DNA from: Mycobacterium decipiens
GTDB lineage: Bacteria; Actinomycetota; Actinomycetes; Mycobacteriales; Mycobacteriaceae
Assembly: GCF_963853665.1 (NCBI RefSeq)
Contig: NZ_OY970459.1
Span: 5,208,001-5,272,000 of the forward strand
DNA length: 64,000 nucleotides
Reading direction: 5' to 3'
Made by a program: the position numbers and the translations under genes. Of this stretch, positions 52,804-61,638 are shown piece by piece (the stretch's first letter is position 1; each line of letters opens with the position of its first letter). Below the pieces are notes generated by a model, which had not been told where the DNA came from, did not search any database, and saw only the letters and a program-made list of their open reading frames with translations.

Positions 52804-53643
52804 ATGGCTGAACCACTGGCCGTCGATCCCACCGGCCTGACCGCGGCGGCCGCCAAACTGGCCAGCCTCGTCTTTCCGCAGCCGCCGACGCCGATCGCCG
52901 CGGCCGGAACGGATTCGGTGTCGGCGGCGATCAACGAGACGATGCCCAACATCGAATCGCTGGTCGGTGACGGGCTACCTGGCGTGAAGGCCGCCCTCGC
53001 ACGAACAGCGTCCAACATGACCGCGGCGGCTGACGTATACACGAAGACCGACCAGTCGCTGGGCTCAACTTTGAGCCAGTACGCATTCGGCTCGGCTGAC
53101 GAGGGTCTGGCCAGCGTCGCGTCGGTCGGTACCGCAAGTCAGTTCGTCCAGGCGATGAGCACCCCCCTGCAGCAGGTCGTACCCCAGGTCGGTGCGACCG
53201 CCGCCGCGCTGGCGCCGCGCGTGGTTGCGACGGTGCCGCAGCTCGTTCAATTGGCTCCGCAGGCCGCTCAGATGGCCCAGACCGCATCCCCCATCGCACA
53301 GACGGTCAGCCAAACCGCGCAACAGGCCGCCCAGAGCGCTCAGAGCGGCGGCGGTGCGATGCCGGCACAGCTGGCCAGCGCGGAGAAGCCGGCCGACCAA
53401 CAAGCCGAAGCGCAGCTAGTCGACGACGCAAAGAAGGACGACCAGGGCGACAAGGACGACGAGCAGCAGGCCGAGACCGTCGCCGCGGTAGTAGACGAAG
53501 GTGCGGGCGCATCACCGAGCCAGCAGCCGGGCCGGGGCGTTCCCGCACAGGCCATGGACACCGGTGGCGGTGCCCGCCCGTCGGCGGGTCCGTCGGCGGC
53601 TCCAGTCGAACCGGCGCCGCGCTCCACGCCCACAACTCTGTAG
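52804..53643 (+). CDS. espJ: ESX-1 secretion-associated protein EspJ
   Basis: 279-residue ESX-1 substrate. ATG 52804 with AGGAG upstream gives MAEPLAVDPTGLTAAAAKLASL. The first about 110 residues are helical as in WXG/EspC-like proteins; YAFGSADEG may be part of the export signal. The middle is Ala/Gln-rich helical (LVQLAPQAAQMAQTASPIAQTVSQ) and the C-terminus is acidic and Pro-rich. It differs from M. tuberculosis mainly around residues 110-125. Followed by the dps-like pseudogene. Confidence 0.95.
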   Translation: MAEPLAVDPTGLTAAAAKLASLVFPQPPTPIAAAGTDSVSAAINETMPNIESLVGDGLPGVKAALARTASNMTAAADVYTKTDQSLGSTLSQYAFGSADEGLASVASVGTASQFVQAMSTPLQQVVPQVGATAAALAPRVVATVPQLVQLAPQAAQMAQTASPIAQTVSQTAQQAAQSAQSGGGAMPAQLASAEKPADQQAEAQLVDDAKKDDQGDKDDEQQAETVAAVVDEGAGASPSQQPGRGVPAQAMDTGGGARPSAGPSAAPVEPAPRSTPTTL

Positions 53644-53667
53644 CCCGGGTCAGCCCGCGACACGGCG

Positions 53668-54126
53668 CTAGGGCGTGCGATTCTCCGACTTGATCATCCA
53701 AGCGAGCTTTTCTAGCGTGTCGATGATCTCGTGTAGCAGATCGGAGGTGCTGGAGTCCTCGGCGTCGACGGCATCGTGGACCGACCGGATCGTGTTCACT
53801 GTCGGGTAGACGCGCGTGGTGATCAACGCCACGACGTCCCCGGTGTACTGCTCGCCCGCCGGGAACTGCGGCCGGCTGGTGCAGGCCGCGATCGTGTCCG
53901 ATTGCCCATCCGGGATGGCGTCGAGGGCCCGGAGCCGGCGACCTTGTCGCTGGCCTCACGCGCTGCCTCGACGAGCTCATCCAGCTGCAGGTGCAGGTCT
54001 TGCGAAGTTGGCTCCGACGACGTTGCAGTGGGCCTGTTTGCCCTGCAGATGCAGTTCAATGACGTCCACCAGCGCCCGCTGCAGGTAGCCGGCGAGGTCT
54101 GGGGAGTCCCGGAAGCTACCCCTCGC
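53668..54126 (-). pseudogene. Frameshifted Dps2-like DNA-protection/ferritin gene
   Basis: Three adjacent minus-strand segments together read as one Dps-family protein. FRDSPDLAGYLQRALVDVIELHLQGKQAHCNVVGANF is followed, after a +1 shift at about 54006-54012, by DLHLQLDELVEAAREASDKVAG. After a compensating deletion of about four bases near 53935, the original frame resumes with LRALDAIPDGQSDTIAACTSRPQFPAGEQYT, and it continues to LLHEIIDTLEKLAWMIKSENRTP and a stop at 53668. The arrangement matches the Dps2 type of M. smegmatis. Conserved HWNVVG reads HCNVVG. No start codon or ribosome site is clear. Disabled by two indels. Confidence 0.8.
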
Positions 54127-54181
54127 CGTCTCCGCTCGACGGCTAACCCGCCCATCGGCGCGAGCCTGCGGCTGCCCCGGT

Positions 54182-55393
54182 TCAGGATGCGGCGGCCAGG
54201 GCCCTGTCCAGTAGCCCGCTGACGTATTGCCAGTACAACCAGTCGGCGACGGCCGGACGCTGGACGCCCGGTTCGGTCGCACTGTGCGCCTGGTGCAGGG
54301 CAATCTCCTGCGAGTGTGCCGCGTAAGCGCGGAACGCCCGCAGATGGGCCGCCTCACGCCCGGTAGCGGTGCTGGTCATCGGCTTCATCAGCTCGAACCA
54401 CAGCATGTGCCGCTCGTCGGCCGGTGGATTGGCATCAACCGGCGCTGGTGGCAGCAGATCGAGCAACCGCTGATCGGTTGTGTCGGCCAACTGAGCCGCC
54501 GCCGAGGGGTCAACGACCTCCAGCCGCGACCGGCCCGTCATTTTGCCGCTCTCCGGGATGTCATCCGGTTCCAGCACAATCTTTGCCGCACCTGGATCGG
54601 AATTGGCCAACTGCTCCGCGGTGCCGATGACCGCACGCAGCGTCATGTCGTGGAAGGCCGCCCAGGCCTGCACGGCCAACACCGGATAGGTGGCACAGCG
54701 TGCAATTTCGTCGACCGGGATCGCGTGATCGCCGCTGGCCAGGTACACCTTGTTCGGCAATTCGATCCCGTCCGGGATGTAGGCCAGCCCGTAGCTGTTG
54801 GCGACAACAATGGAACCGTCCGTAGTCACCGCGGTAATCCAGAAGAACCCGTAGTCACCCTCGTTGACGTTGTCGGGCGCGTTGAGCGCCGCCGCGATGC
54901 GTCGCGCCAACCGCAGCGCATCGCTCCCGCCGCGCCGGCGAGCGGTGGAAGCCGTGGCGGCGTCGCGCGCGGCCCGAGCCGCCGACACGGGGATCGACGA
55001 CACCGGCATGGCATCGTCCGCAGAATCGGTGCGATCGGGTCTGTCGGTGTGATCGGTCGACGCCGGGCGGGCGGGAGGTGCCGTCCGTGCCGAGGCCGCC
55101 CGGGTGCTCGGCGCCGCCGCCTTGTCCGACGCTCCCAACGGCGCCCGCCCGGTCGCGGCACGTGATCCCGCGCCTGAGGCAGCAGCGGCCGGGCTGGCGC
55201 TCGAACCCGAGCCCGCTCCCATGGCGGCACTGCTCGGCGCAGCGCCCGCCATCCGTCCTCCTGCGACCCCGGATGCTGCCGCCGGCGCCACCGCGGCTGA
55301 CGAGTCGTCCGCATGACCCGGCCCGGCCTGCGTTCCCCCGCCCGCGTGCTGGCCCGGCGCACCGGGCTGCTCCCCCAACGCAGCAGGTTTCAC
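54182..55393 (-). CDS. espK: EspK, C-terminal part (split by frameshift)
   Basis: 403 codons corresponding to the C-terminal half of ESX-1 substrate/accessory protein EspK. It opens at GTG 55393 ([22 protein letters not shown]), which in M. tuberculosis is internal to EspK. It continues with an Ala/Ser/Pro-rich linker and the conserved C-terminal domain ([66 protein letters not shown]). The N-terminal part ends in a TGA that overlaps this GTG (GTGA). No ribosome site of its own is obvious, so expression would need reinitiation, slippage, or it is not translated. Confidence 0.8.
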   Translation of the reverse strand: MKPAALGEQPGAPGQHAGGGTQAGPGHADDSSAAVAPAAASGVAGGRMAGAAPSSAAMGAGSGSSASPAAAASGAGSRAATGRAPLGASDKAAAPSTRAASARTAPPARPASTDHTDRPDRTDSADDAMPVSSIPVSAARAARDAATASTARRRGGSDALRLARRIAAALNAPDNVNEGDYGFFWITAVTTDGSIVVANSYGLAYIPDGIELPNKVYLASGDHAIPVDEIARCATYPVLAVQAWAAFHDMTLRAVIGTAEQLANSDPGAAKIVLEPDDIPESGKMTGRSRLEVVDPSAAAQLADTTDQRLLDLLPPAPVDANPPADERHMLWFELMKPMTSTATGREAAHLRAFRAYAAHSQEIALHQAHSATEPGVQRPAVADWLYWQYVSGLLDRALAAAS

Positions 55394-56454
55394 GTGCGGT
55401 GCCGGCTCGCCCCTGGAGTTCCCGGCGTCCCCGGATCTGACGGACCGGGAGTGGCTGGCGATACCGGCGCCGGCGCCGGCGCTGGAGCCGGTCCCGGAGC
55501 CGGCTGCGGTTGAGGAGCGGGAGCTGGAGTGGCGGGTGTGGCCGGAGTCGCCGGTGTGACCGGGGCGACGGGAGGTGCGACCGGCGCGACCGGCGTCGGC
55601 TTGTCCGGGGTGCCCGGCTTCACCGGAGCTACCGGATTCACCGGGGTCACCGGGGTCACCGGGGTCACCGGGGTCACCGGGGTCACTGGGGTCACGGGGG
55701 TGACCGGAGTTCCCGGAGTCACCGGCATGCCTGGGGTGACCGGAGCGCCGGGCGTTGGTGTGATCGGAGTTACCGGCGCGCCCGGGATGGGCGTGATGGG
55801 GGTCCCCGGGGTTCCCGGGGTTCCCGGGGTTCCCGGGGTTCCCGGGGTTCCCGGGGTGATCGGCCTACCCGGGGATGGCGTCACCAACGTAGGTACGTCT
55901 GGCGGCGGTGGTGACTTCTGGTGCAGCAGATCCTCGAGAGCGTTCTTCGGCGGTTTCCAGTTCTTAGATTCCAGCACCCGTTCGGCGGTCTCGGCGACCA
56001 GGCTGGCATTGGCTCCATGCGTAGCCCTGACCAATGAATTGATGGCGTTAACTCGTTCGTCGGCATCCAAGTTTGGATCATTCTCGAGAATGTCGATCTC
56101 TCTTTGAGCGCCATCCACATTGGTGCCAATGTCGGATTTAGCCTGTTCAATCAACCCGGCAACATGCCGGTGCCAGGTAATCACGGTCGCCAGGTAATCT
56201 TGCAGCGTCATCAATTGAGTGATGTTTGCACCCAACGCGCCGTTGGCGGCATTCGCGGCACCGCCGGACCAAATGCCGCCTTCAAAGACATGGCCCTTCT
56301 GCTGGTGGCAGGTGTCCAATACGTCGGTAACCCGCTGCAAAACCTGGTTATATTCCTGAGCCCGGTCATACAAGGTGTCCTCATTGGCTTCCACCCACCC
56401 GCCTGGGTCCAGCATCTGCCTGGCGTAGTTGCCCGTCGGCTTCAAAATGCTCAT
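55390..56454 (-). CDS. espK: EspK, N-terminal part (split by frameshift)
   Basis: 354-residue N-terminal portion of EspK: helical WXG-like domain [20 protein letters not shown] to about residue 190 ([34 protein letters not shown]), then a long Thr-Pro-Gly-Val repeat region ([18 protein letters not shown]). The frame leaves the expected path after TPGTPG at a CCCC run (55410-55413 on the plus strand), giving ASRHRT and stop where M. tuberculosis has [13 protein letters not shown]. One missing base explains it. EspK interacts with EspB-type substrates and EccCb1 in M. marinum. Confidence 0.82.
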   Translation of the reverse strand: MSILKPTGNYARQMLDPGGWVEANEDTLYDRAQEYNQVLQRVTDVLDTCHQQKGHVFEGGIWSGGAANAANGALGANITQLMTLQDYLATVITWHRHVAGLIEQAKSDIGTNVDGAQREIDILENDPNLDADERVNAINSLVRATHGANASLVAETAERVLESKNWKPPKNALEDLLHQKSPPPPDVPTLVTPSPGRPITPGTPGTPGTPGTPGTPGTPITPIPGAPVTPITPTPGAPVTPGMPVTPGTPVTPVTPVTPVTPVTPVTPVTPVNPVAPVKPGTPDKPTPVAPVAPPVAPVTPATPATPATPAPAPQPQPAPGPAPAPAPAPVSPATPGPSDPGTPGTPGASRHRT

Positions 56455-56917
56455 CGCCTACTGCCCTCCCCGAGCGGCCAAACCGCCTCGCTTACGCCTG
56501 TCCGGTGGGCCTCACGCAGTTCACGCCTGTCTTGGCTCGGCGCGCACAATGCACCGCTCGGGCCATCAGTCGGGTGGTTACCCCGCTTACGTTGGCCCGG
56601 TTGCCGCGAGGGGCGCTCGATCGTACCGGACGTCATAGCTAACAAGCCTAACCGACGTTAAGACCCGCTAGCTGCGCCAAAATTGGGCGACCAAGGCACC
56701 CATCGGACCCGACCGAAACCGTGTCAAACACGTTGACAATGCGCGCTAACGCCGAGCGTTATCTTGCGCAGGGTTGACCCCCACTGGGGCCCTGGGATCG
56801 CCCTGTGGGCTCGCTAATGCGGTCTCGCTGCCCAAACAGCGGGCATACCGCAACGTCACTGGAAATTGCGCGTTACGCGCTCATTCGGCGCGAATTCGCT
56901 ACCCCGCAACGATGCGT
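56455..56917. other. Region between espK and espL, no gene seen
   Basis: About 460 bp without a supported ORF. The DNA near 56690-56770 is somewhat AT-richer (CGTGTCAAACACGTTGACAATGCG) and includes the short palindrome CGTGTCAAACACG at 56719-56731. A promoter for minus-strand espK could lie in the proximal part. Confidence 0.45.
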
Positions 56918-57265
56918 TTACGCCATTCCTTCGTTCATCGTGCGGGACATGGCCGATAGCGCCGCGGTCAGCTGCTCTCCCGCCACGTCGTTGTACGCGG
57001 ATGCCGCGGTCTGCGCGTTGCGCAGCGCCTCGTTGACCCGCTGGCCCACGACTTCGGCGCCCAACTTCTTCAACAGGCCATCCTCGATACGCAGGCCGGT
57101 GAGCCACTGGTGGCCGTTGATCGTCACCTCGACGGTCTCGGTTTCGTCCGTGGCCCGGAAGGAGCCGTTGTTCATCTGATTGAGCGTCCCGTCCAGGGCC
57201 GACTGAAACCGCGCCGCGAGCGTCAACGCCTGGGCGACATGCGGATCCAACTCATCCATGCTCAC
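56918..57265 (-). CDS. espL: ESX-1 protein EspL
   Basis: 115-residue small cytosolic protein with a YbaB/EbfC-like fold: MSMDELDPHVAQALTLAARFQSAL, a central beta region TETVEVTINGHQWLTGLRIED, and C-terminal helices. In M. tuberculosis EspL is needed for stable EspE/EspF/EspH-dependent ESX-1 function and connects with EspD. Its ATG overlaps the espB stop by 4 bp (ATGA at 57265-57262), so it is co-translated with espB. Confidence 0.94.
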   Translation of the reverse strand: MSMDELDPHVAQALTLAARFQSALDGTLNQMNNGSFRATDETETVEVTINGHQWLTGLRIEDGLLKKLGAEVVGQRVNEALRNAQTAASAYNDVAGEQLTAALSAMSRTMNEGMA

Positions 57266-58641
57266 TTCGACTCCTTACTGTCCTGGCGCCGGCGATTACC
57301 GATAACGGCCTCGGTCCAGGCTCGGTCTTCGGTGTAGAGCGCCTCGTCATCCTGCTGAGAACCCTTGGTCTTGGAGCCCCCTTGACCCTGGTGGGCGCCG
57401 CCCATCGGCATCCCCATTCCGCCACCGCCCATCGCCGCGCCGCCGGGGGCCCGCCCCTGGCCTGCACCAGCAATGTCACCCGCAGCGGCGGGTCGCACCG
57501 ATTCGGCGTCCCCCATCGCGGGTCCCAACGGCATCGACGGCGCGCCGCCGCCACCACCACCGAGGGAGGCCGCTTTGACCGCCACATCACCGGACAGCTG
57601 CGCGGCGGCCTCTCGCCCGGCCGAAGTCAGCTCCGCCGCCGTTCCGGCCGGGAGGCCGCCACCCCCGGCGCCGGTGGGCGGAACCATCGGGGTAGCCGGC
57701 AAACCGGTGGTAGGGGTCCCGGAGCCGTCCGCGGGCGGCATCAGGAAACCCGGGATCAATCCCTGCTCTTGCGCGGGCGGGGGTGGGTCGATCTTGATGG
57801 CGGCGGGAGGCTTTGGCGGATTCACCGGTTCGAGGGCTGCCTTGTTGTTGTACTCGGTCAGCACCTTCTCCGACCTCTGCTGATACTCCGCATACACCGG
57901 GAGTATTTGGTCGCGAGCCGACGGGTTTTCCGCGTATAGCTTCTCGAGCCCAACAATGTCCGCGTATGTCGGATGTTCCCGCCTAGCCCACACATGCAGC
58001 TGGGCGACGTATTGAGCCTGCTTAGCCATCGCAGCGCTCAATTTGGCCATGTGGAGTATCCATTCTCGTTGTTGATCGAATGAAGCTTCACACGCCGTGG
58101 CCGCATCGCCTTCCCAATGGTCAAAGCCCCGGAACCGCTTGACGTCGCCCTGCAGCGTCAGGTTGTAGCTGTTCCAGCCATCCGCAAAATGCGCGAACGA
58201 TGAGCCTTGGTCTCCTGTTTCGAGCTTCCGAGCTGCTTCTTTGAGATCCATGAAGTTGGGTTCGCCGGTTGTCGCCACTCGCGGGGTCTCGGATAGTTCT
58301 GCCGAACTATCCCCTCCTACCGCCCCGGCCGATTCGGCCTGCACAGTACCCTCGCCATCGCTGTCCAGCGCAGTTGCAGCCTCTTCATCAACGTCGCCAT
58401 ACGCCTTGGCCGCATTGCGCAAGGAGGTCGCCAGCCGCTGCCGCTCTTTCGCGCCTGCCACCAGGTATTCCCGCATGTTTTCAGCGGACAATACGAGCTG
58501 TTGCGCCGCGTTCTTGGCCGCCGTGAGGTCGCACGGTGTCATCGGGACATCGCTTGGTGGGTCCGCCATGGGGGCCTCCACCTCGTTGGCCCTGTTCAGA
58601 ATCTCTTGCTGATCCACCGTCACGGTCTGCGACTGAGTCAT
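57262..58641 (-). CDS. espB: ESX-1 substrate EspB
   Basis: 459-residue secreted protein forming PE/PPE-like helical bundles that oligomerise into rings. The N-terminal helical region has the YxxxD signal (AYGDVDEE, Y near 81) and the WxG motif HWEGDAATAC near residue 176. A second Pro/Gly-rich C-terminal region (from about residue 285) is cleaved by MycP1 in M. tuberculosis. The ATG (58641) is preceded by AAGGAGGATGATCCGAC, a good ribosome site. First gene of the minus-strand espB-espL unit. Confidence 0.97.
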   Translation of the reverse strand: MTQSQTVTVDQQEILNRANEVEAPMADPPSDVPMTPCDLTAAKNAAQQLVLSAENMREYLVAGAKERQRLATSLRNAAKAYGDVDEEAATALDSDGEGTVQAESAGAVGGDSSAELSETPRVATTGEPNFMDLKEAARKLETGDQGSSFAHFADGWNSYNLTLQGDVKRFRGFDHWEGDAATACEASFDQQREWILHMAKLSAAMAKQAQYVAQLHVWARREHPTYADIVGLEKLYAENPSARDQILPVYAEYQQRSEKVLTEYNNKAALEPVNPPKPPAAIKIDPPPPAQEQGLIPGFLMPPADGSGTPTTGLPATPMVPPTGAGGGGLPAGTAAELTSAGREAAAQLSGDVAVKAASLGGGGGGAPSMPLGPAMGDAESVRPAAAGDIAGAGQGRAPGGAAMGGGGMGMPMGGAHQGQGGSKTKGSQQDDEALYTEDRAWTEAVIGNRRRQDSKESK

Positions 58642-58750
58642 GTCGGATCATCCTCCTTAGTGCTACAGCCATTATCGTCGCTAAACTGAGAGCTTCCTGC
58701 ACCAAATATCTGATGCAACCCAGTTTGCGCCGGTATCGCAGATGCCCGCC

Positions 58751-60139
58751 CTACTTTGGCAGCGCCAACTGGTAGCGGCTCTCCTCAGGTGGGGAAACTC
58801 GACGGATCGGCAGCTGGCGATGCCGCGGGGTACCGATCACGTTGTGCCGCAGAATTACCCGGTCGATACCGGGATGCGGACCGAGATAGGTTGTCGCGTT
58901 CGGCCAAGTCACCTTCACCTCCTGCCCGGTGTGTGCGCCTATCAACTGGGCAAATTCCTGGAATTGCGGTCCGACTGTGATGATCGCACCTGCGGCCGCC
59001 GCACGCACCACGAACTGGGTGAATGTCTGAGCATCACCCAGGTTGAGGGCAACGTCGACGTCGTCGAATGGCATATAGACCGGGCACCGGCTCACCGTCT
59101 CGCCGACCAGGACCCCCGCCGACCCGATCGGCAGCTGGCAGTGGCGGTTGGCGACCAGATTCTGGCCTTGCAACGCGGGCCGCTGCCCGCCGAACAGGCG
59201 GGAGAAGCCGCGCGGTGTCTTGGGCTTGTCCGTCGTGGTCAGCAGCACCGTGGACTGCGGCGCCGTCCCGGGCGCGATCCGAACCCTGGTGATGGTGTGG
59301 TCGGCGCGCGCCGACCACCACACGTCCGGACCACCGGACGCGGTGTAGGCGGCCGTGTAGGCATCCCGGCCTTTGATCATCGACCACTTCTCCCGCACAA
59401 ACCCAATGTCGGTGGCGTGGTCGTAGTCGTCGAAGCTGCGTCCACATACCGCGTCGACACCGTGGCTGGCCAGTTGATCGGCAATGCGCGTCGCCGACGC
59501 CACCAGATACCGGGCTAGTCCCGCAACGCCCTGGTCGCGTCGCTGCGCCGACTTGCGGGTACGTTCCGGGTCGGCGCGCAGCAGGACCCAGGTCCGGCGG
59601 TTCGCCGGCGCCGGGTCCGTCCCGATCACTTGCTGATAAAGGCTCACCACATCCGGTGGCGCGGACCTACCGACGCGGTAGCCGGCCGAGACAATATCGG
59701 CCTCCAGGTCGGGGCAGTTCACCGACAAAAGTTCCTCGACCAGGCCGGTGTCCAGCATGTCGTCGGTGTGGGCTTGCCCGTCGACGATGACCGTCGGCGT
59801 GAACGGCCGGGGAATGAGCTCGAGGACGGCGACCAGATGCTCCCCTTGCCAACGCACCGCGACGTGATCTCCCGGCTTCACGGTGGCTCCGACCACGGGT
59901 TCCGACGAGGAATCCGGGAGCCTGCGCCGCCGCCGCAACCACGCGTACACCGCCGCCACCCAGCCGGTGATCCGCCGCCCGTAGAAGGTGACCATGGCCA
60001 CGATGGCGCCCCCCGCCGCCAGCGCGATCCCCGCCCACCAGTACTGCATGTCCAAGAACGCGAGGATGGCGGCCGGGGCAAACGCCGCGGCAAGCACGGC
60101 GTGCCCGGTACTGAATCGAAGCCCAATTGGATTTCTCAT
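58751..60139 (-). CDS. eccE1: ESX-1 membrane component EccE1
   Basis: 462-residue translocon component. ATG 60139 gives MRNPIGLRFSTGHAVLAAAFAPAAI, as in M. tuberculosis; a much longer open frame upstream lies inside mycP1 and is not used. Two N-terminal transmembrane helices (about 14-32 and 38-56) precede a large domain that in ESX-5 is at the periphery of the complex: VRWQGEHLVAVLELIPRPFTPTV and PPDVVSLYQQVIGTDPAPANRRTW. It overlaps mycP1 by 4 bp (ATGA). Confidence 0.97.
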   Translation of the reverse strand: MRNPIGLRFSTGHAVLAAAFAPAAILAFLDMQYWWAGIALAAGGAIVAMVTFYGRRITGWVAAVYAWLRRRRRLPDSSSEPVVGATVKPGDHVAVRWQGEHLVAVLELIPRPFTPTVIVDGQAHTDDMLDTGLVEELLSVNCPDLEADIVSAGYRVGRSAPPDVVSLYQQVIGTDPAPANRRTWVLLRADPERTRKSAQRRDQGVAGLARYLVASATRIADQLASHGVDAVCGRSFDDYDHATDIGFVREKWSMIKGRDAYTAAYTASGGPDVWWSARADHTITRVRIAPGTAPQSTVLLTTTDKPKTPRGFSRLFGGQRPALQGQNLVANRHCQLPIGSAGVLVGETVSRCPVYMPFDDVDVALNLGDAQTFTQFVVRAAAAGAIITVGPQFQEFAQLIGAHTGQEVKVTWPNATTYLGPHPGIDRVILRHNVIGTPRHRQLPIRRVSPPEESRYQLALPK

Positions 60140-61482
60140 CGGCGGCTCAATGCCCGCCTGGCCAGCGCGCCCAGGCCCAGTGCCAACATGAGGCCGACGG
60201 CCACCACCACCACAGCCGTGATCGGTCGACGATCGGGACCCGGCTCCACCACCGGGGGTGGAAGTCGTCTGACGTTGTACGGCGCGGTCGCGGGGCCGGG
60301 CGGAATGTCCCACGTCAGCGCGGCGACAGCATCGATGACGCCCGAGCCGACGAGATCGTTGATCGCGCCCCCGGGGTGTCTGGCGGTGGCGGTGATCCGG
60401 TAGATGATCTGCGCCGGCGTCAGGTCGGGGAACTTCTGCCGGAGCAGCGCCGCCAGACCCGAGACATACGCCGCGGCAAACGAGGTACCAGCGATGGGGA
60501 CGGGCCCCTCCCTGCCCTGCAGCGCATTCACCGGATCGCCGTTGTCGCCCAGCGCGACGATGTTCTCCGCCGGCGCGGCCACGTCGACCCACGGCCCGTG
60601 CATCGAGAACGAACTGGGCGCACCGTTCTGGCCGATACCGCCGACGGTCAACACCAGCGGTGCATACCAAGCCGGCGTGACGACGGTCTGCACGCTGTTC
60701 CAGCCCCGTGGGTCACCGGGCGTGGACGCGTCCGGTAGCGGATTCTGCACACAATCGCCACCGGTGTTGCCCGCCGCGACCACCACCACTGCGCCTTTGA
60801 CATTGACCGCATAGTTGATGGACGCGCCCAGTGAGGATTCGTCGATCGGCCTGTTCACCTTGTAGCAGGCAGCTTCACTGATATTGATCACACCCGCGCC
60901 GAGATTGGCGGCGTGCACCACGGCGCGGGCAAGACTGCGGATGGAACCGGCGGCCGGGGTGGCGTTGGGGTCGTTCGCGTTGGCTTGCGAGCCGACCGGT
61001 TCGAAGGCCTCGGATGTCTGGCGCAGCGAGAGCAGTCGCGCGTCGGGCGCGACGCCGACGAATCCGTCGGTGGGTGCGGGCCGGCCAGCGATAATGGAGG
61101 CGGTGAGCGTCCCGTGCGCATCGCAGTCCGACAAGCCGTTGCCGGCCTGGTCGACGAAGTCGCCGCCGGGCTCTGCCGGGACTCGCGGCGAGGCGTCGAC
61201 ACCGGTGTCGATCACCGCCACGGTCACCCCGGCCCCGGTCGCGAACTTGTGGGCGTCGGCCACACCAAGATAGGTGTTGCTCCACGGCGGATCATGGAAA
61301 CTGGAATCGGGCAGCGTGGTGGGCGACGCACACAGGACCCGCTGTTCGGTGGGCTGATCCGGGCCCGTCACGTCGGGCGGCAGCGCGCCCGGATCGATCG
61401 GCGGTGGCGTGATCGCCAGCGCGGGAGCCGCGGTTAGCAACGCCAGCACCATCGCCACCGTCATCGGAAAGATACGGTGCAC
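60136..61482 (-). CDS. mycP1: Mycosin-1, subtilisin-like protease MycP1
   Basis: 448-residue membrane-anchored serine protease required for ESX-1 and cleaving EspB. GTG 61482 starts a signal peptide (VHRIFPMTVAMVLALLTAAPALA); the open frame upstream is not protein-like. Catalytic residues are D92 (VAVIDTGVD), H123 (DAHGTLTASI) and S334 (AGTSFAAAYVSGLA). N-terminal and mid-domain loops are typical (CASPTTLPDSSFHDPPWSN). The C-terminal hydrophobic helix (AVVVVAVGLMLALGLGALA) anchors it. About two residues longer than M. tuberculosis MycP1. Confidence 0.97.
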   Translation of the reverse strand: MHRIFPMTVAMVLALLTAAPALAITPPPIDPGALPPDVTGPDQPTEQRVLCASPTTLPDSSFHDPPWSNTYLGVADAHKFATGAGVTVAVIDTGVDASPRVPAEPGGDFVDQAGNGLSDCDAHGTLTASIIAGRPAPTDGFVGVAPDARLLSLRQTSEAFEPVGSQANANDPNATPAAGSIRSLARAVVHAANLGAGVINISEAACYKVNRPIDESSLGASINYAVNVKGAVVVVAAGNTGGDCVQNPLPDASTPGDPRGWNSVQTVVTPAWYAPLVLTVGGIGQNGAPSSFSMHGPWVDVAAPAENIVALGDNGDPVNALQGREGPVPIAGTSFAAAYVSGLAALLRQKFPDLTPAQIIYRITATARHPGGAINDLVGSGVIDAVAALTWDIPPGPATAPYNVRRLPPPVVEPGPDRRPITAVVVVAVGLMLALGLGALARRALSRR

Positions 61483-61638
61483 CCCCGGGACACTCCATTC
61501 ATCGAACCGCGTTGCTGCCTTGGGGCCACTCGACGGGCCTGTGTGCATTTTAGACGTACCGGCCGGGTAAACAACGCTTTGCCGCTTGGGCTGAGCTGGC
61601 GGTGAGCTCGTGGCGGGCAGTCGGCCTTGGGTTCGCGG

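Noticed and set aside
55510..55914. Tandem 9-12 bp repeats that look like a repeat array
   Set aside because: They are in-frame GTP and VTP codon repeats of espK, with no spacers, so not a CRISPR array.
60140..60670. Upstream extension of the eccE1 frame by 177 codons
   Set aside because: The extension overlaps the conserved mycP1 gene. MRNPIGLRFSTGH at 60139 is the family start.
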